36,762 bases of DNA from Bradyrhizobium sp. OK095 (GCF_900109945.1 NZ_FOBX01000025.1:1-36762), one strand, 5' to 3'. Positions 1-9,351 are shown, numbered from the stretch's first letter. The notes: generated by a model not told the origin, from the letters alone. Made by a program: numbers and translations.

Positions 1-83
1 CTCCGCGCGCCGCCTCCACGCCAAATGCAAAGATCTATACCCAAGCCCCGTTCGGCACGCTTGACTTAAAAGCCCTCATATGA

Positions 84-172
84 GGGTGGGCAAAGGCGCG
101 CAAGCGCCGTGCCCACCATATCTCGCCGGGTCGGCTCAAGGTGGTGGGCACGCTTCGCTTTGCCCACCCTAC
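84..172. repeat. Intergenic palindromic repeat, GTAGGGTGGG family
   Basis: A long imperfect inverted repeat. GGGTGGGCAAAG and CGTGCCCACCA on the left match GGTGGGCACG and CTTTGCCCACCCTAC on the right, so it can fold into a long hairpin. The same outer ends (GTAGGGTGGG/CCCACCCTAC) recur at 15169-15256. It lies just past the stop codon of the leftward binding-protein gene and may end or protect that transcript. A separate perfect 14-base palindrome, CCCTCATATGAGGG, sits at 73-86. Nothing else is visible in bases 1-188. Confidence 0.75.
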
Positions 173-188
173 GACACCGGTGCCGCCC

Positions 189-1784
189 TCACTCCACCCC
201 GATCGTCGTCAGATCCTGGAACCAGTGCTGCGCCTGCACGAACTGCTTGATCTTCGGCGACAGCGCGTGCGGGTTGGTGTCGTGGACCACCCAGACCAGC
301 ACGGCATCGTCGACGATCAGCGCATGCGCCTGCGCGATCAGATCGTCCTGCTTGGCTGAATCAAAAGTCTGCTTGGCCTCGTTGATCAGCGCGTCGACCT
401 TCGGGTTCTTGTAGCCGCCCCAGTTGACGCCGACAGGCGCGATCTGGTCGGAAGCGAAGAAGCGGACGATGGCGTAGAGCGGATCCGAGGTGACATAAGC
501 GATGTTGTTGGCGGTGATGCCGGCGTTCATCTCGTCGGCCGCGCCCTTGCGCCAATGCGTATAGAGCGTCTCGAGCTCGACCACCTTGAAGTCGATGTCG
601 ATGCCGATTTCCTTGAAGCTCTGCTGCAAAAATTCGTTCATCGGCAGCGACAGCATCTGGCCGGTGCCACCCTGCGCGATGATGAAGGTGGCCTTCAGCG
701 GTTTTGCTTTTGAATAGCCGGCTTCCTCGACCAGCTTCTTCGCCGCAGCGAGGTCGTACTTCAATTCAAACGTCGGCTTGCCGAACCACGGGCTCGACGG
801 GTCGACCTGGCCCTTGGCGGGTTTGGCGAGCCCGTTCATCAGGCCGACGACCTCGTCGCGGTTGATGGCGAGGTTCAACGCCTTGCGCAGCCGGATGTCG
901 GTCCAGGGCGAGCCCGGCAGCACGCTGAGATGATAATTCCAGACATGCGGCGTGACGTTGTCGACGATCTTCATGCCGGCCGCTTTGAGCTGCGGCACGG
1001 CGTCCGGCGCCGGCGTCTCGATCAAATCCACTTGCCCCGCGAGCAGCGCATTGGTGCGCGTCAGCGCTTCCGGCATCGGCACCAGCACGATCTTGTCGAC
1101 CTTCGGAATGCGCTTCTTGTTCCAGTAATCCGGGTTCTTGCTGAGCTCGGCGAGTTCGCGCGGCACCAGTTTTGTCAGCTTGAACGGACCGGTGCCTGAG
1201 GGCTGGCTGGCGAACTTGTCCCAGTCCTTGCCGAGCTTTTCGTATTGCGCCGGGCTCGACACCAGGAACCACAGCATCTGATAGGGGAAGAAGGAATCGA
1301 CCGTCTTGGTGGTGATCTCAACCGTGGAATCGTCGATCTTGGCGTAGCTGGCGACCGAGGGCAGGCGGGTCTTCACCTGCGCGCTCTGCCGCTTGTCGAA
1401 TTGCGGCGCCTTGTCGTTGAGGACCTTGTCCAGATTCCAGATCACGGCGTCGGCGTTGAACTCGCTGCCGTCATGAAACTTCACATCCTTGCGCAGGGTG
1501 AAGCGCCACTTCTTCTTGTCGGTGTCGTCGACCTTCCACTCGGTGGCGAGGCCCGGCACCAGCTTGCCCGGCCGGTCAGAGACGTCCATCTCCCAGGCGA
1601 CAAGCGGATCGTAGATCGTGTAGGCCGTGAACTGATAGGCGCCGGCGCCGCGATCGGGCTGGCCCGTCGTCAGCGGAATGTCCGCCATCGAGATGCCATA
1701 GCGCACCACCGTTTCGGCGCGCGCCGAGATTGCGGAAAACGCCAGCGCAAGCACGGCGAGACAAGTCGACAGTCGGATACGCAT
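189..1784 (-). CDS. ABC transporter periplasmic substrate-binding protein, family 5 (peptide type)
   Basis: A 531-residue solute-binding protein of the DppA/OppA type (SBP_bac_5) that would capture a peptide-like or amide ligand in the periplasm. The start chosen is the ATG at 1784, because it gives an n-region MRIR, a hydrophobic stretch and an ISARA-ET signal-peptidase site; an upstream in-frame extension has no signal-peptide logic. GGGAG lies about ten bases before this ATG. Family features include the GLATEWKVDD and KFHDGSEFNADAV segments. It is clearly paralogous to the divergent binding protein at 1997-3652 (shared ADIP-x-T-x-GQPD, PGLATEWKVDD, GTGP-x-K), but no permease or ATPase gene follows it here. 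It therefore probably feeds the transporter encoded to its right. A sigma-54-type promoter precedes it. Confidence 0.93.
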   Translation of the reverse strand: MRIRLSTCLAVLALAFSAISARAETVVRYGISMADIPLTTGQPDRGAGAYQFTAYTIYDPLVAWEMDVSDRPGKLVPGLATEWKVDDTDKKKWRFTLRKDVKFHDGSEFNADAVIWNLDKVLNDKAPQFDKRQSAQVKTRLPSVASYAKIDDSTVEITTKTVDSFFPYQMLWFLVSSPAQYEKLGKDWDKFASQPSGTGPFKLTKLVPRELAELSKNPDYWNKKRIPKVDKIVLVPMPEALTRTNALLAGQVDLIETPAPDAVPQLKAAGMKIVDNVTPHVWNYHLSVLPGSPWTDIRLRKALNLAINRDEVVGLMNGLAKPAKGQVDPSSPWFGKPTFELKYDLAAAKKLVEEAGYSKAKPLKATFIIAQGGTGQMLSLPMNEFLQQSFKEIGIDIDFKVVELETLYTHWRKGAADEMNAGITANNIAYVTSDPLYAIVRFFASDQIAPVGVNWGGYKNPKVDALINEAKQTFDSAKQDDLIAQAHALIVDDAVLVWVVHDTNPHALSPKIKQFVQAQHWFQDLTTIGVE

Positions 1785-1831
1785 GGCCCAAAGCTCCCAG
1801 GAAAAACTGAAGCGAAAATCAGGGCCAAACC

Positions 1832-1848
1832 TGCAAGCTTGATGCCAG
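1832..1848 (-). promoter_or_regulatory. Predicted sigma-54 (-24/-12) promoter, leftward
   Basis: Read on the minus strand, the sequence is CTGGCATCAAGCTTGCA. The invariant GG and GC are separated by exactly ten bases, with TGGCA at -24 and TTGCA at -12. Transcription would start near 1821, about 37 bases before the ATG at 1784. It matches the RpoN consensus YTGGCACG-N4-TTGCW except at the two positions after TGGCA. Confidence 0.7.
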
Positions 1849-1852
1849 AATA

Positions 1853-1866
1853 GGCAGCGCGCTGCC
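1853..1866. promoter_or_regulatory. Perfect 14-bp palindrome between divergent promoters
   Basis: GGCAGCGCGCTGCC is a perfect palindrome lying between the two opposed sigma-54-type promoters, about 65 bases upstream of the rightward -24 element. That position suits an enhancer-binding activator site. It does not resemble the NtrC consensus, so the binding protein is unknown. A smaller symmetric element, GCAATTTGC, is at 1906-1914. Confidence 0.35.
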
Positions 1867-1930
1867 ATTGTACGCGTCCGATCACAAGGACTTGTCGTCG
1901 CAGGGGCAATTTGCAGAATAAGTTTCCCCA

Positions 1931-1948
1931 TTGGCATAGCCATTGCAT
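1931..1948 (+). promoter_or_regulatory. Predicted sigma-54 (-24/-12) promoter, rightward
   Basis: TTGGCATAGCCATTGCAT has GG (1933-1934) and GC (1945-1946) separated by ten bases, with a TGGCA -24 core and a TTGCA -12 core. Predicted transcription start is near 1958, about 39 bases upstream of the ATG at 1997. It would drive the binding protein-permease-ATPase-amidase operon and suggests control by nitrogen status or another enhancer-binding protein. Confidence 0.75.
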
Positions 1949-1996
1949 ACGTTTGCATCAAAATTAATCATCGGAAGCCGGAAAAGGACTGAGGTT

Positions 1997-3652
1997 ATGT
2001 TTATCAAGACGACGACACGCGCGGCACTGATCGCCGCGCTGGCCCTGACGACTGCGGCCGCTTGGCCGCGCGTGGCCAGCGCCGAAACCGTGCTGCGCAT
2101 CGGCATGACCGCTGCCGATATTCCGCGCACGCTGGGCCAGCCCGATCAGGGCTTTGAAGGCAACCGCTTCACCGGCCTCACCATGTATGACGCGCTGACC
2201 GGCTGGGACCTGTCCTCGGCCGACAAGGCGAGCACGGTCATCCCCGGCCTTGCCACCGAGTGGAAGGTCGACGATTCCGACAAGACCAAATGGACCTTCA
2301 AGCTCCGCCCCGGTGTGACCTTCCATGACGGCTCGCCGTTCAATGCGGACGCCGTGGTGTGGAACGTCGAGAAGGTGCTGAAGCAGGACGCGCCGCAATT
2401 CGACGCCAGCCAGGTCGGCGTCACCGCGTCGCGCATGCCGACGCTGGCCTCCGCCAAGAAGATCGACGACATGACGGTCGAGCTCACCACCAAGGAGCCC
2501 GACAGCTTCCTGCCGATCAACCTCACCAACCTCTTCATGGCGAGCCCGGCGAAGTGGCAGGCCTTCTACGACAAGGCCGAAGGCGCCGACGCCAAGGCGA
2601 AGTCGCAGGCCGCCTGGACCGCGTTCGCCAAGGAGGCCTCCGGCACCGGCCCGTGGAAGATGGCAGGCTTCACGCCGCGCGAGCGGCTCGAGCTTGTCAA
2701 GAATGCGGCCTATTGGGACAAGGCGCGCGTGCCCAAGGTCGACAAGATGGTGCTGCTGCCGATGCCGGAAGCGAATGCGCGCACCGCGGCGCTGCTCTCC
2801 GGCCAGGTCGATTGGGTCGAGGCGCCCGCGCCGGACGCATTGCCCGAGCTCAAGCAGCGCGGCTTCAAGATCTACGCCAACGAGCAGCCGCATGTCTGGC
2901 CGTGGCAGTTCTCGCGCGTCGAGGGCTCGCCCTGGAACGATATCCGCGTCCGCAAGGCGGCAAACCTCTGCGTCGATCGCGAAGGCCTCAAGGACGGCCT
3001 GCTCGCCGGCCTGATGGTGCCCGCGACCGGCACCTTCGAGCCCGGCCATCCCTGGCGGGGAAAACCGACCTTCGAGATCAAGTATGACAAGGCGGCAGCG
3101 CAGAAGCTGATGCAGGAAGCGGGCTTCGGTCCGAGCAAGAAATTGACGGTGAAGATCCAGACGTCTGCGTCGGGGTCGGGCCAGATGCAGCCATTGCCGA
3201 TGAACGAATATCTTCAGCAGGCGCTCGCCGAATGCTATTTCGACGTGAAGCTTGATGTCATCGAATGGAATACGCTGTTCACCAACTGGCGCCGCGGCGC
3301 CAAGGACCCCAGCGCAAACGGCGCGAATGCGACCAACGTCACCTATGCGGCGATGGATCCGTTCTTCGCGCTGGTGCGCTTCCTGCAATCGAGCATGGCG
3401 CCGCCGGTCTCGAACAATTGGGGTTTCATCAACGATCCCAAGTTCGACGAGCTGGTGAAGAAAGCACGGCAGACGTTTGATCCCGCCGCGCGTGATGCCG
3501 CACTCGCCGAGCTGCACGCAGCCTCCGTCGACGATGCCGCCTTCCTCTACGTCGCCCACGACGTCGGCCCCCGCGCCATCAGCCCGAAGGTGACGGGCGT
3601 GGTGCAGCCGAAGAGCTGGTTCATCGACTTCTCGCTGGTGTCGATGCAGTAG
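1997..3652 (+). CDS. ABC transporter periplasmic substrate-binding protein, family 5 (peptide type)
   Basis: A 551-residue DppA/OppA-type binding protein and the first gene of a rightward import operon. The ATG at 1997 is chosen because AAGGA (1984-1988) and GAGG (1991-1994) lie just upstream and translation begins with a standard signal peptide (MFIKTTTRAAL, hydrophobic core, VASA-ET cleavage). Reading further upstream would place coding sequence across the sigma-54 promoter. The body has the family segments GLATEWKVDD, TFHDGSPFNADAVVW and GTGPWKM, and a C-terminal region rich in aromatic residues. It is a paralogue of the divergent protein at 189-1784. The ligand cannot be read from sequence. 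The amidase encoded in the same operon suggests an amide or small peptide. Confidence 0.94.
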   Translation: MFIKTTTRAALIAALALTTAAAWPRVASAETVLRIGMTAADIPRTLGQPDQGFEGNRFTGLTMYDALTGWDLSSADKASTVIPGLATEWKVDDSDKTKWTFKLRPGVTFHDGSPFNADAVVWNVEKVLKQDAPQFDASQVGVTASRMPTLASAKKIDDMTVELTTKEPDSFLPINLTNLFMASPAKWQAFYDKAEGADAKAKSQAAWTAFAKEASGTGPWKMAGFTPRERLELVKNAAYWDKARVPKVDKMVLLPMPEANARTAALLSGQVDWVEAPAPDALPELKQRGFKIYANEQPHVWPWQFSRVEGSPWNDIRVRKAANLCVDREGLKDGLLAGLMVPATGTFEPGHPWRGKPTFEIKYDKAAAQKLMQEAGFGPSKKLTVKIQTSASGSGQMQPLPMNEYLQQALAECYFDVKLDVIEWNTLFTNWRRGAKDPSANGANATNVTYAAMDPFFALVRFLQSSMAPPVSNNWGFINDPKFDELVKKARQTFDPAARDAALAELHAASVDDAAFLYVAHDVGPRAISPKVTGVVQPKSWFIDFSLVSMQ

Positions 3653-3673
3653 TCTATCGACTTGCTCAGTACA

Positions 3674-3832
3674 CCCTCTCCCCTTGTGGGAGAGGGTGGC
3701 TTCGCGTCAGCGAAGCCGGGTGAGGGGTCTCTCTCCGCGAGTGACCCTCTCTCTCATTTGATAATGCTGTATTCGCGGAAACAACCCCTCATCCGGCGCT
3801 TGCGCGCCACCTTCTCCCACAAGGGGAGAAGG
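3674..3832. repeat. Composite palindromic repeat inside the transporter operon
   Basis: Two hairpin units in opposite orientation: CCCTCTCCCC/GGGAGAGGG at 3674-3696 and CCTTCTCCC/GGGGAGAAGG at 3810-3832. TGAGGGGT (3721-3728) is complementary to ACCCCTCA (3784-3791), and a small GGCTTCGC/GCGAAGCC hairpin lies at 3698-3717. The whole element can fold on itself. It sits between the binding-protein gene and the first permease gene, and its right edge contains the likely ribosome-binding purines of the permease. A related element occurs at 21352-21487. Confidence 0.8.
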
Positions 3833-3847
3833 AAGAAAGAACCCAAC

Positions 3848-4801
3848 GTGTTCGCCTATATCGCCAGACGCATCGTCTATGTCGTCCCGATCGTCATCAG
3901 CGTCGCGCTGGTGTGCTTTCTGCTCGTGCACATCACGCCGGGCGATCCGCTCGTAGCGGTGCTCCCCGCAGACGCCTCGCAGGAGCTCGCCGCGCAGCTC
4001 CGCGCCGCCTATGGTTTTGATCGCCCGCTGCCGGTGCAGTTCGGGCTGTGGCTGATGCGCGCGCTGCACGGCGACCTCGGCAATTCCATCGCGACGGGCC
4101 GTCCCGTGCTCGCCGAGGTCATGCGTGCGGTCGGCAACACCGTCACGCTCGCGATCGCGGCGGCCATCATCGGCTTCACGATGGGCATCCTGCTCGGCCT
4201 GATCGCCGGCTATTTCCGCGAGACCTGGATCGACAAGCTGGCGACCTCCTTTGCCATCGCCGGCGTCTCGGTGCCGCATTACTGGCTCGGCATGGTGCTG
4301 GTCATCATCTTCTCGGTCGAGCTGAACTGGCTGCCCGCGGTCGGCGCCGGGTCCGGCGGCTCCACCGCCTGGGCCTGGGACTGGGAGCACCTGAGATACC
4401 TCGTGCTGCCGGCGATCACGACGTCGGTGATCCCGATGGGCATCGTCACCCGCACGGTGCGCGCGCTCACCGGCGACATCCTCTCGCAGGATTTCGTCGA
4501 GGCCTTGCGCGCCAAGGGCCTGCATGAAACCGGGGTGTTCCGCCACGTCATCAAGAACGCCGCGCCCACCGCGCTTGCGGTGATGGGCCTTCAGCTCGGC
4601 TACATGCTCGGTGGTTCGATCCTGATCGAGACCGTGTTCTCCTGGCCGGGCTCGGGCTTCCTGCTCAATTCGGCGATCTTCCAGCGCGACCTGCCGCTAT
4701 TGCAGGGCACGATCCTGATTCTGGCGCTGTTCTTCGTCTTCCTCAATCTCCTGGTCGACATCGCGCAAGCCGCGATCGATCCGCGCATCAAGCGGGGCTA
4801 G
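3848..4801 (+). CDS. ABC transporter permease, DppB/OppB type
   Basis: A 317-residue inner-membrane permease of the binding-protein-dependent transport family. The start is taken as GTG 3848, giving VFAYIARRIVYVVPIVISVALV, the usual first transmembrane helix of DppB proteins. The longer frame back to 3662 reads through a palindromic repeat and is unlikely to be translated. Purines AAGGAAGAAAG precede the GTG, partly inside the repeat. The HITPGDP motif lies in the first periplasmic loop. The EAA loop, EALRAKGL followed by HVIKNAAP, is present and contacts the ATPases. About six helices are visible. The second permease gene starts four bases after the stop, so the two are co-translated and should form the heterodimeric pore. 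Confidence 0.93.
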   Translation: MFAYIARRIVYVVPIVISVALVCFLLVHITPGDPLVAVLPADASQELAAQLRAAYGFDRPLPVQFGLWLMRALHGDLGNSIATGRPVLAEVMRAVGNTVTLAIAAAIIGFTMGILLGLIAGYFRETWIDKLATSFAIAGVSVPHYWLGMVLVIIFSVELNWLPAVGAGSGGSTAWAWDWEHLRYLVLPAITTSVIPMGIVTRTVRALTGDILSQDFVEALRAKGLHETGVFRHVIKNAAPTALAVMGLQLGYMLGGSILIETVFSWPGSGFLLNSAIFQRDLPLLQGTILILALFFVFLNLLVDIAQAAIDPRIKRG

Positions 4802-4804
4802 AAG

Positions 4805-5707
4805 ATGAGCGAGCTTCCGTTGTCCGCCACCGTTGATGCCGCGCTTCAGGCCGCACCCGCCACCAAGGCACGCGGCTATTGGGCCACTGTCGGCCGCCGC
4901 ATCCGGCGCGACAAGGTCAGCATGGCCTGCGCGCTGGTGCTGCTGCTGATCTTCCTCTCCGCGGTGCTCGCGCCATGGCTCGGACTTGAGGATCCCTACA
5001 AGGGCTCGATGATCCGCCGCCTTCGGCACATCGGCACATCAGGCTATCCGCTCGGCACCGACGAGCTCGGCCGCGACATGCTGGCGCGGCTGGTCTATGG
5101 CGGGCGGCTGTCGCTGGTGATCGGCATCTTGCCCGTGATCCTCGCCTTCTGCATCGGCACCTCGCTCGGCCTCGTCGCCGGCTATGTCGGCGGCAAGCTC
5201 AACACCGCGATCATGCGTACGATCGACGTGTTCTACGCTTTTCCCTCCGTGCTGCTGGCGATCGCCATCTCCGGCGCACTCGGCGCCGGCATCCTCAACT
5301 CCATCGTGTCGCTCACGGTGGTGTTCGTCCCTCAAATCACCCGCGTTGCCGAGAGCGTCACCACCGGCGTCCGCAACATGGACTTCGTCGACGCCGCGCG
5401 CGCCTCCGGCGCGGGGCCCTTCACCATCATGCGCGTGCACATCCTCGGCAACGTGCTGGGGTCGATCTTCGTCTATGCCACCAGTCTCATTTCGGTCTCG
5501 ATGATTCTGGCCGCCGGTCTCTCCTTCCTCGGCCTCGGCACCAAGCCGCCGGAGCCGGAATGGGGCCTGATGCTGAACACGCTCCGCACCGCGATCTACG
5601 TCAATCCCTGGGTCGCAGCACTTCCGGGCGCGATGATCTTCGCGGTCTCGATCTGCTTCAATTTGCTCTCGGACGGCCTGCGCAGCGCCATGGACATCAG
5701 GAACTAG
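4805..5707 (+). CDS. ABC transporter permease, DppC/OppC type
   Basis: A 300-residue partner permease. It begins with a cytoplasmic tail and a first helix (VSMACALVLLLIFLSAVLAPWL). It then has the family hallmark GTDELGRDMLARLVYGGRLSL and the EAA loop (DAARASGAGPFTIMRVHILGN), which docks on the ATP-binding subunits. Five to six membrane segments are visible, and length is typical for DppC. The ATG follows the DppB-type stop by three bases, with GGGGCTAGAAG as the ribosome-binding region. The next gene, an ATPase, starts two bases after this stop codon. Confidence 0.94.
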   Translation: MSELPLSATVDAALQAAPATKARGYWATVGRRIRRDKVSMACALVLLLIFLSAVLAPWLGLEDPYKGSMIRRLRHIGTSGYPLGTDELGRDMLARLVYGGRLSLVIGILPVILAFCIGTSLGLVAGYVGGKLNTAIMRTIDVFYAFPSVLLAIAISGALGAGILNSIVSLTVVFVPQITRVAESVTTGVRNMDFVDAARASGAGPFTIMRVHILGNVLGSIFVYATSLISVSMILAAGLSFLGLGTKPPEPEWGLMLNTLRTAIYVNPWVAALPGAMIFAVSICFNLLSDGLRSAMDIRN

Positions 5708-5709
5708 CC

Positions 5710-6767
<1,058 letters not shown>

Positions 6768-6771
<4 letters not shown>

Positions 6772-6965
6772 CAAGACCGACACCGAAAGAGATCAAGCCG
6801 ATCGCGCAGATCGCGGGCGTTCCCGTGGACGACGAGATCGCAACGCGTATCTCCAACTCCATCGGACCCGCCTTCGAAGGCTTTGAAGCCATCGCCGGCA
6901 CACTGCCGTTCGACCTCGAGCCCGCGCTCTACCCGCTCGCGCAGACGCTGAAGGTGTCGAAATGA
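6768..6965 (+). CDS. AtzG-like / GatC-like small amidase partner (DUF4089 type)
   Basis: A 65-residue helical protein joined by ATGA overlaps to the ATPase before it and the amidase after it. Its layout, a GVPVDDE segment, an amphipathic helix and a FDLEPALYP tail, resembles DUF4089/AtzG. AtzG is a GatC-like subunit that binds and stabilises the amidase AtzE in s-triazine/biuret degradation. From this resemblance and the genetic coupling I infer that it forms a complex with the amidase at 6962-8377. No catalytic residues are expected. Assignment rests on the pattern at the C-terminus and on context, not on an alignment. Confidence 0.65.
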
Positions 6966-8377
6966 GCACCGAACCCGCCTTGATGACGCTGACCGAGGTC
7001 GCACGTGCGATCGCGATGAAGCAATTATCCTCGCACGAGGTGACGCGCGCGCTGTTGCATCGCATCGCGCAGTGGCAGCCGCACCTCAACGCCTTCATGT
7101 CGATTGAAGCGGAGGCTGCATTGAAAGCGGCCGATGCCGCCGACGCTGAGCTCGCCAAGGGCAATGTCCGTGGACCCTTGCATGGCGTGCCGCTCGCGCA
7201 CAAGGACATGTATTACGACGCCGGGAAGGTCTCGACCTGCGGCTCGCTGATCCGCCGTGACTTCGTGCCGACCGTCACGTCCACCGCATTGCAGCGGCTG
7301 AAGGACGCCGGCCAGGTGCGGCTCGGCACGCTGCATCTCGCGGAGTTCGCCTACGGCCCGACCGGTCACAACGCCCATTACGGTCCAGTGCGCAATCCCT
7401 GGAACGTCGCGCACATCACCGGCGGTTCGTCCTCGGGCTCAGGCTCGTCGGTCGCCGCGCGTTTGACCTATGCGGCGCTCGGCTCCGACACCGGCGGCTC
7501 GATCCGCATGCCCGCGCATTTCTGCGGCGTCACGGGGTTGAAGACCACGGTCGGTCGCGTCAGCCGTGCCGGCGCGATGCCGCTGTCGCAATCGCTCGAC
7601 ACCGTCGGCCCGCTCGCGCGGACCGCTGAAGATTGCGCGCTGCTCCTCGCGCTGATGGCCGGTCTCGATCCCGCAGATTCGACCACCAGCCACGAGCCGC
7701 TGTCTGACTATGTTGCGGCGACCAAGGGCTCGTTGACGGGGCTGAAGATCGGTGTGCCCTCGTCCTTCTATGTCGACGATCTCGACAGCGAGGTCGCACG
7801 CGTGCTGGACGAGACCATCGCGGTGCTCAAGCGCGAGGGCGCCGACATCCTCACAGTCGAGCTGCCCGACCAGCGGCAATTGTCCGCGGCAAGCCAGCTC
7901 GTGCTCGCGGCCGAGGCTGCCGCCTTTCACAAGCGCTGGATGATCGAGCGCCCGCAGGATTATGGCCCGCAGGTGCTGATGCGGCTTCAGAACGGTCTCG
8001 CCGTTCCCGCCATCACTTATCTCGAAGCGATGCGCTGGCGTGGTCCGGCACTGGCCGCGCATAACGCCGCGACCGCTGGCGTCGATGCGATCCTCGCACC
8101 GGCGTCGCCGGTGCCGGCGCCGACGATCGAGGAGAGCGATGTCGGTGGCGGCCCGAATGCGCCGGCCATGGTGCAGCGCCTGACGCTGTTTACCCGCCCG
8201 GTGAATTATCTCGGCCTGCCGTCGCTGACCATTCCCTCCGGCTTCACCAAAAGCGGCCTGCCGGTCGGCATGCAGCTGATCGGCCGCTCCTTCGATGAAG
8301 CCACCTTGCTCACCATCGGCGCCGCCTTCCAGCGCGTCACCGACTATCACGACCGGGTACCCAAGCTGCCGTCATGA
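6962..8377 (+). CDS. Amidase-signature amidohydrolase (AtzE/GatA-like)
   Basis: A 471-residue cytoplasmic amidase-signature enzyme. The Ser-cisSer-Lys triad is visible: Lys81 in LAHKDMY, Ser156 in the glycine/serine-rich GGSSSGSGSS loop, and nucleophile Ser180 in GSDTGGSIR. The 24-residue spacing between the two serines is normal for the family. It would hydrolyse a carboxamide or related C-N bond and release ammonia or an amine. It overlaps both neighbours by ATGA, lying between an AtzG-like gene and the OppD-like ATPase gene, so its substrate is probably what the transporter brings in. The exact substrate (peptide amide, ureide, biuret-like or other) cannot be read from the sequence. Confidence 0.92.
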   Translation: MSTEPALMTLTEVARAIAMKQLSSHEVTRALLHRIAQWQPHLNAFMSIEAEAALKAADAADAELAKGNVRGPLHGVPLAHKDMYYDAGKVSTCGSLIRRDFVPTVTSTALQRLKDAGQVRLGTLHLAEFAYGPTGHNAHYGPVRNPWNVAHITGGSSSGSGSSVAARLTYAALGSDTGGSIRMPAHFCGVTGLKTTVGRVSRAGAMPLSQSLDTVGPLARTAEDCALLLALMAGLDPADSTTSHEPLSDYVAATKGSLTGLKIGVPSSFYVDDLDSEVARVLDETIAVLKREGADILTVELPDQRQLSAASQLVLAAEAAAFHKRWMIERPQDYGPQVLMRLQNGLAVPAITYLEAMRWRGPALAAHNAATAGVDAILAPASPVPAPTIEESDVGGGPNAPAMVQRLTLFTRPVNYLGLPSLTIPSGFTKSGLPVGMQLIGRSFDEATLLTIGAAFQRVTDYHDRVPKLPS

Positions 8378-9351
8378 CAAAGCTCGTCGATATCTCAGGC
8401 CTCAACATCCGCTTCACCGGCGAGCGCACGGTCTATGCCGTGAACGATCTCAGTCTCTCGCTCGGTGACGGCGAGGTGCTGGGCCTGCTCGGCGAGTCCG
8501 GTTCGGGCAAGAGCGTGACCCTGCGTGCTCTGATGCGGCTGCTGCCGCGCAAGCGCACGCAGATCTCGGGCAAGGTCAACGTGATGGGCCGCGACGTGCT
8601 CGCCATGAACGACGAGCAATTGTCGTCGTTCCGCGGTCAGACCGTGTCGATGATCTTTCAGGAGCCCGCGCTCGCGCTCGATCCGGTCTACACCATCGGC
8701 GCGCAGATCGCCGAAAGCGTGGTCCGCCACGAGGGCAAGAGCTTTGCGGAGGGCCGCGCGAGAGCGCTGGAGATGCTCGAGGTCGTACGCATTCCCTCCG
8801 CCAAGCGCAGGCTCGATGCCTATCCGCACGAGATGTCCGGCGGCATGCGCCAGCGCGCGATGATCGCACTCGCGCTCGCCTGTCGTCCAAAAATCCTGCT
8901 GGCGGACGAGCCGACCACGGCGCTCGATGCCACCGTGCAGATCCAGATATTGTTGCTCTTGCGCGAACTACAACGCGAGTTCGGCATGTCCGTCATCTTC
9001 GTCACCCACGACATTGGTGTTGCGATCGAAATCTGCGACCGCGTCGCGGTGATGTATGCCGGCCAGATCGTGGAGCAGGGCACGCTCCGCGACATCGTGC
9101 GCAGTCCGATGCACCCCTATGCCAAGGGCCTGCTCGCCTCGACGGTCCACGGCGCCAAGCGCGGGCAGCGCCTCGAAACCATCCCCGGCACCCCGCCCTC
9201 GCTCGCCGAAAAACCCCACAACTGCTCCTTCGCCCCCCGCTGCGCCGTGGCCCAGCCGCGCTGCGTCGAGAAGCTGCCGCCGAATGTCGAGGTCGGCCCG
9301 GGTAGGGCGGCGAGATGTGTGCTGGCGGAGCCGGCGGCGGTTATCTCGTAG
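8374..9351 (+). CDS. ABC transporter ATP-binding protein, OppD/DppD type
   Basis: A 325-residue ATPase, the second nucleotide-binding subunit of the importer and last gene of the operon. Walker A GESGSGKSV is near residues 40-48, the signature SGGMRQR near 155-161, Walker B ILLADEPTTALD near 175-186, and FVTHDIG carries the switch histidine. The C-terminal oligopeptide domain with its cysteine cluster (NCSFAPRC...RC) is present. It starts in an ATGA overlap with the amidase stop. The two ATPase genes are separated by the small-protein/amidase pair, an unusual order for such operons. No strong intrinsic terminator is visible in the 190 bases that follow. Confidence 0.94.
   Translation: MTKLVDISGLNIRFTGERTVYAVNDLSLSLGDGEVLGLLGESGSGKSVTLRALMRLLPRKRTQISGKVNVMGRDVLAMNDEQLSSFRGQTVSMIFQEPALALDPVYTIGAQIAESVVRHEGKSFAEGRARALEMLEVVRIPSAKRRLDAYPHEMSGGMRQRAMIALALACRPKILLADEPTTALDATVQIQILLLLRELQREFGMSVIFVTHDIGVAIEICDRVAVMYAGQIVEQGTLRDIVRSPMHPYAKGLLASTVHGAKRGQRLETIPGTPPSLAEKPHNCSFAPRCAVAQPRCVEKLPPNVEVGPGRAARCVLAEPAAVIS

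Noticed and set aside
1964..3559. A 531-codon open frame antisense to the rightward binding-protein gene
   Set aside because: It mirrors the codon phase of a clear family 5 binding protein; its translation is low-complexity, arginine/glycine/leucine-rich and has no domain logic. It is typical of high-GC antisense frames.
3662..3847. An upstream extension of the first permease from an ATG at 3662
   Set aside because: Those codons run through a palindromic intergenic repeat and would place a hydrophilic tail before a first helix that normally begins the protein.
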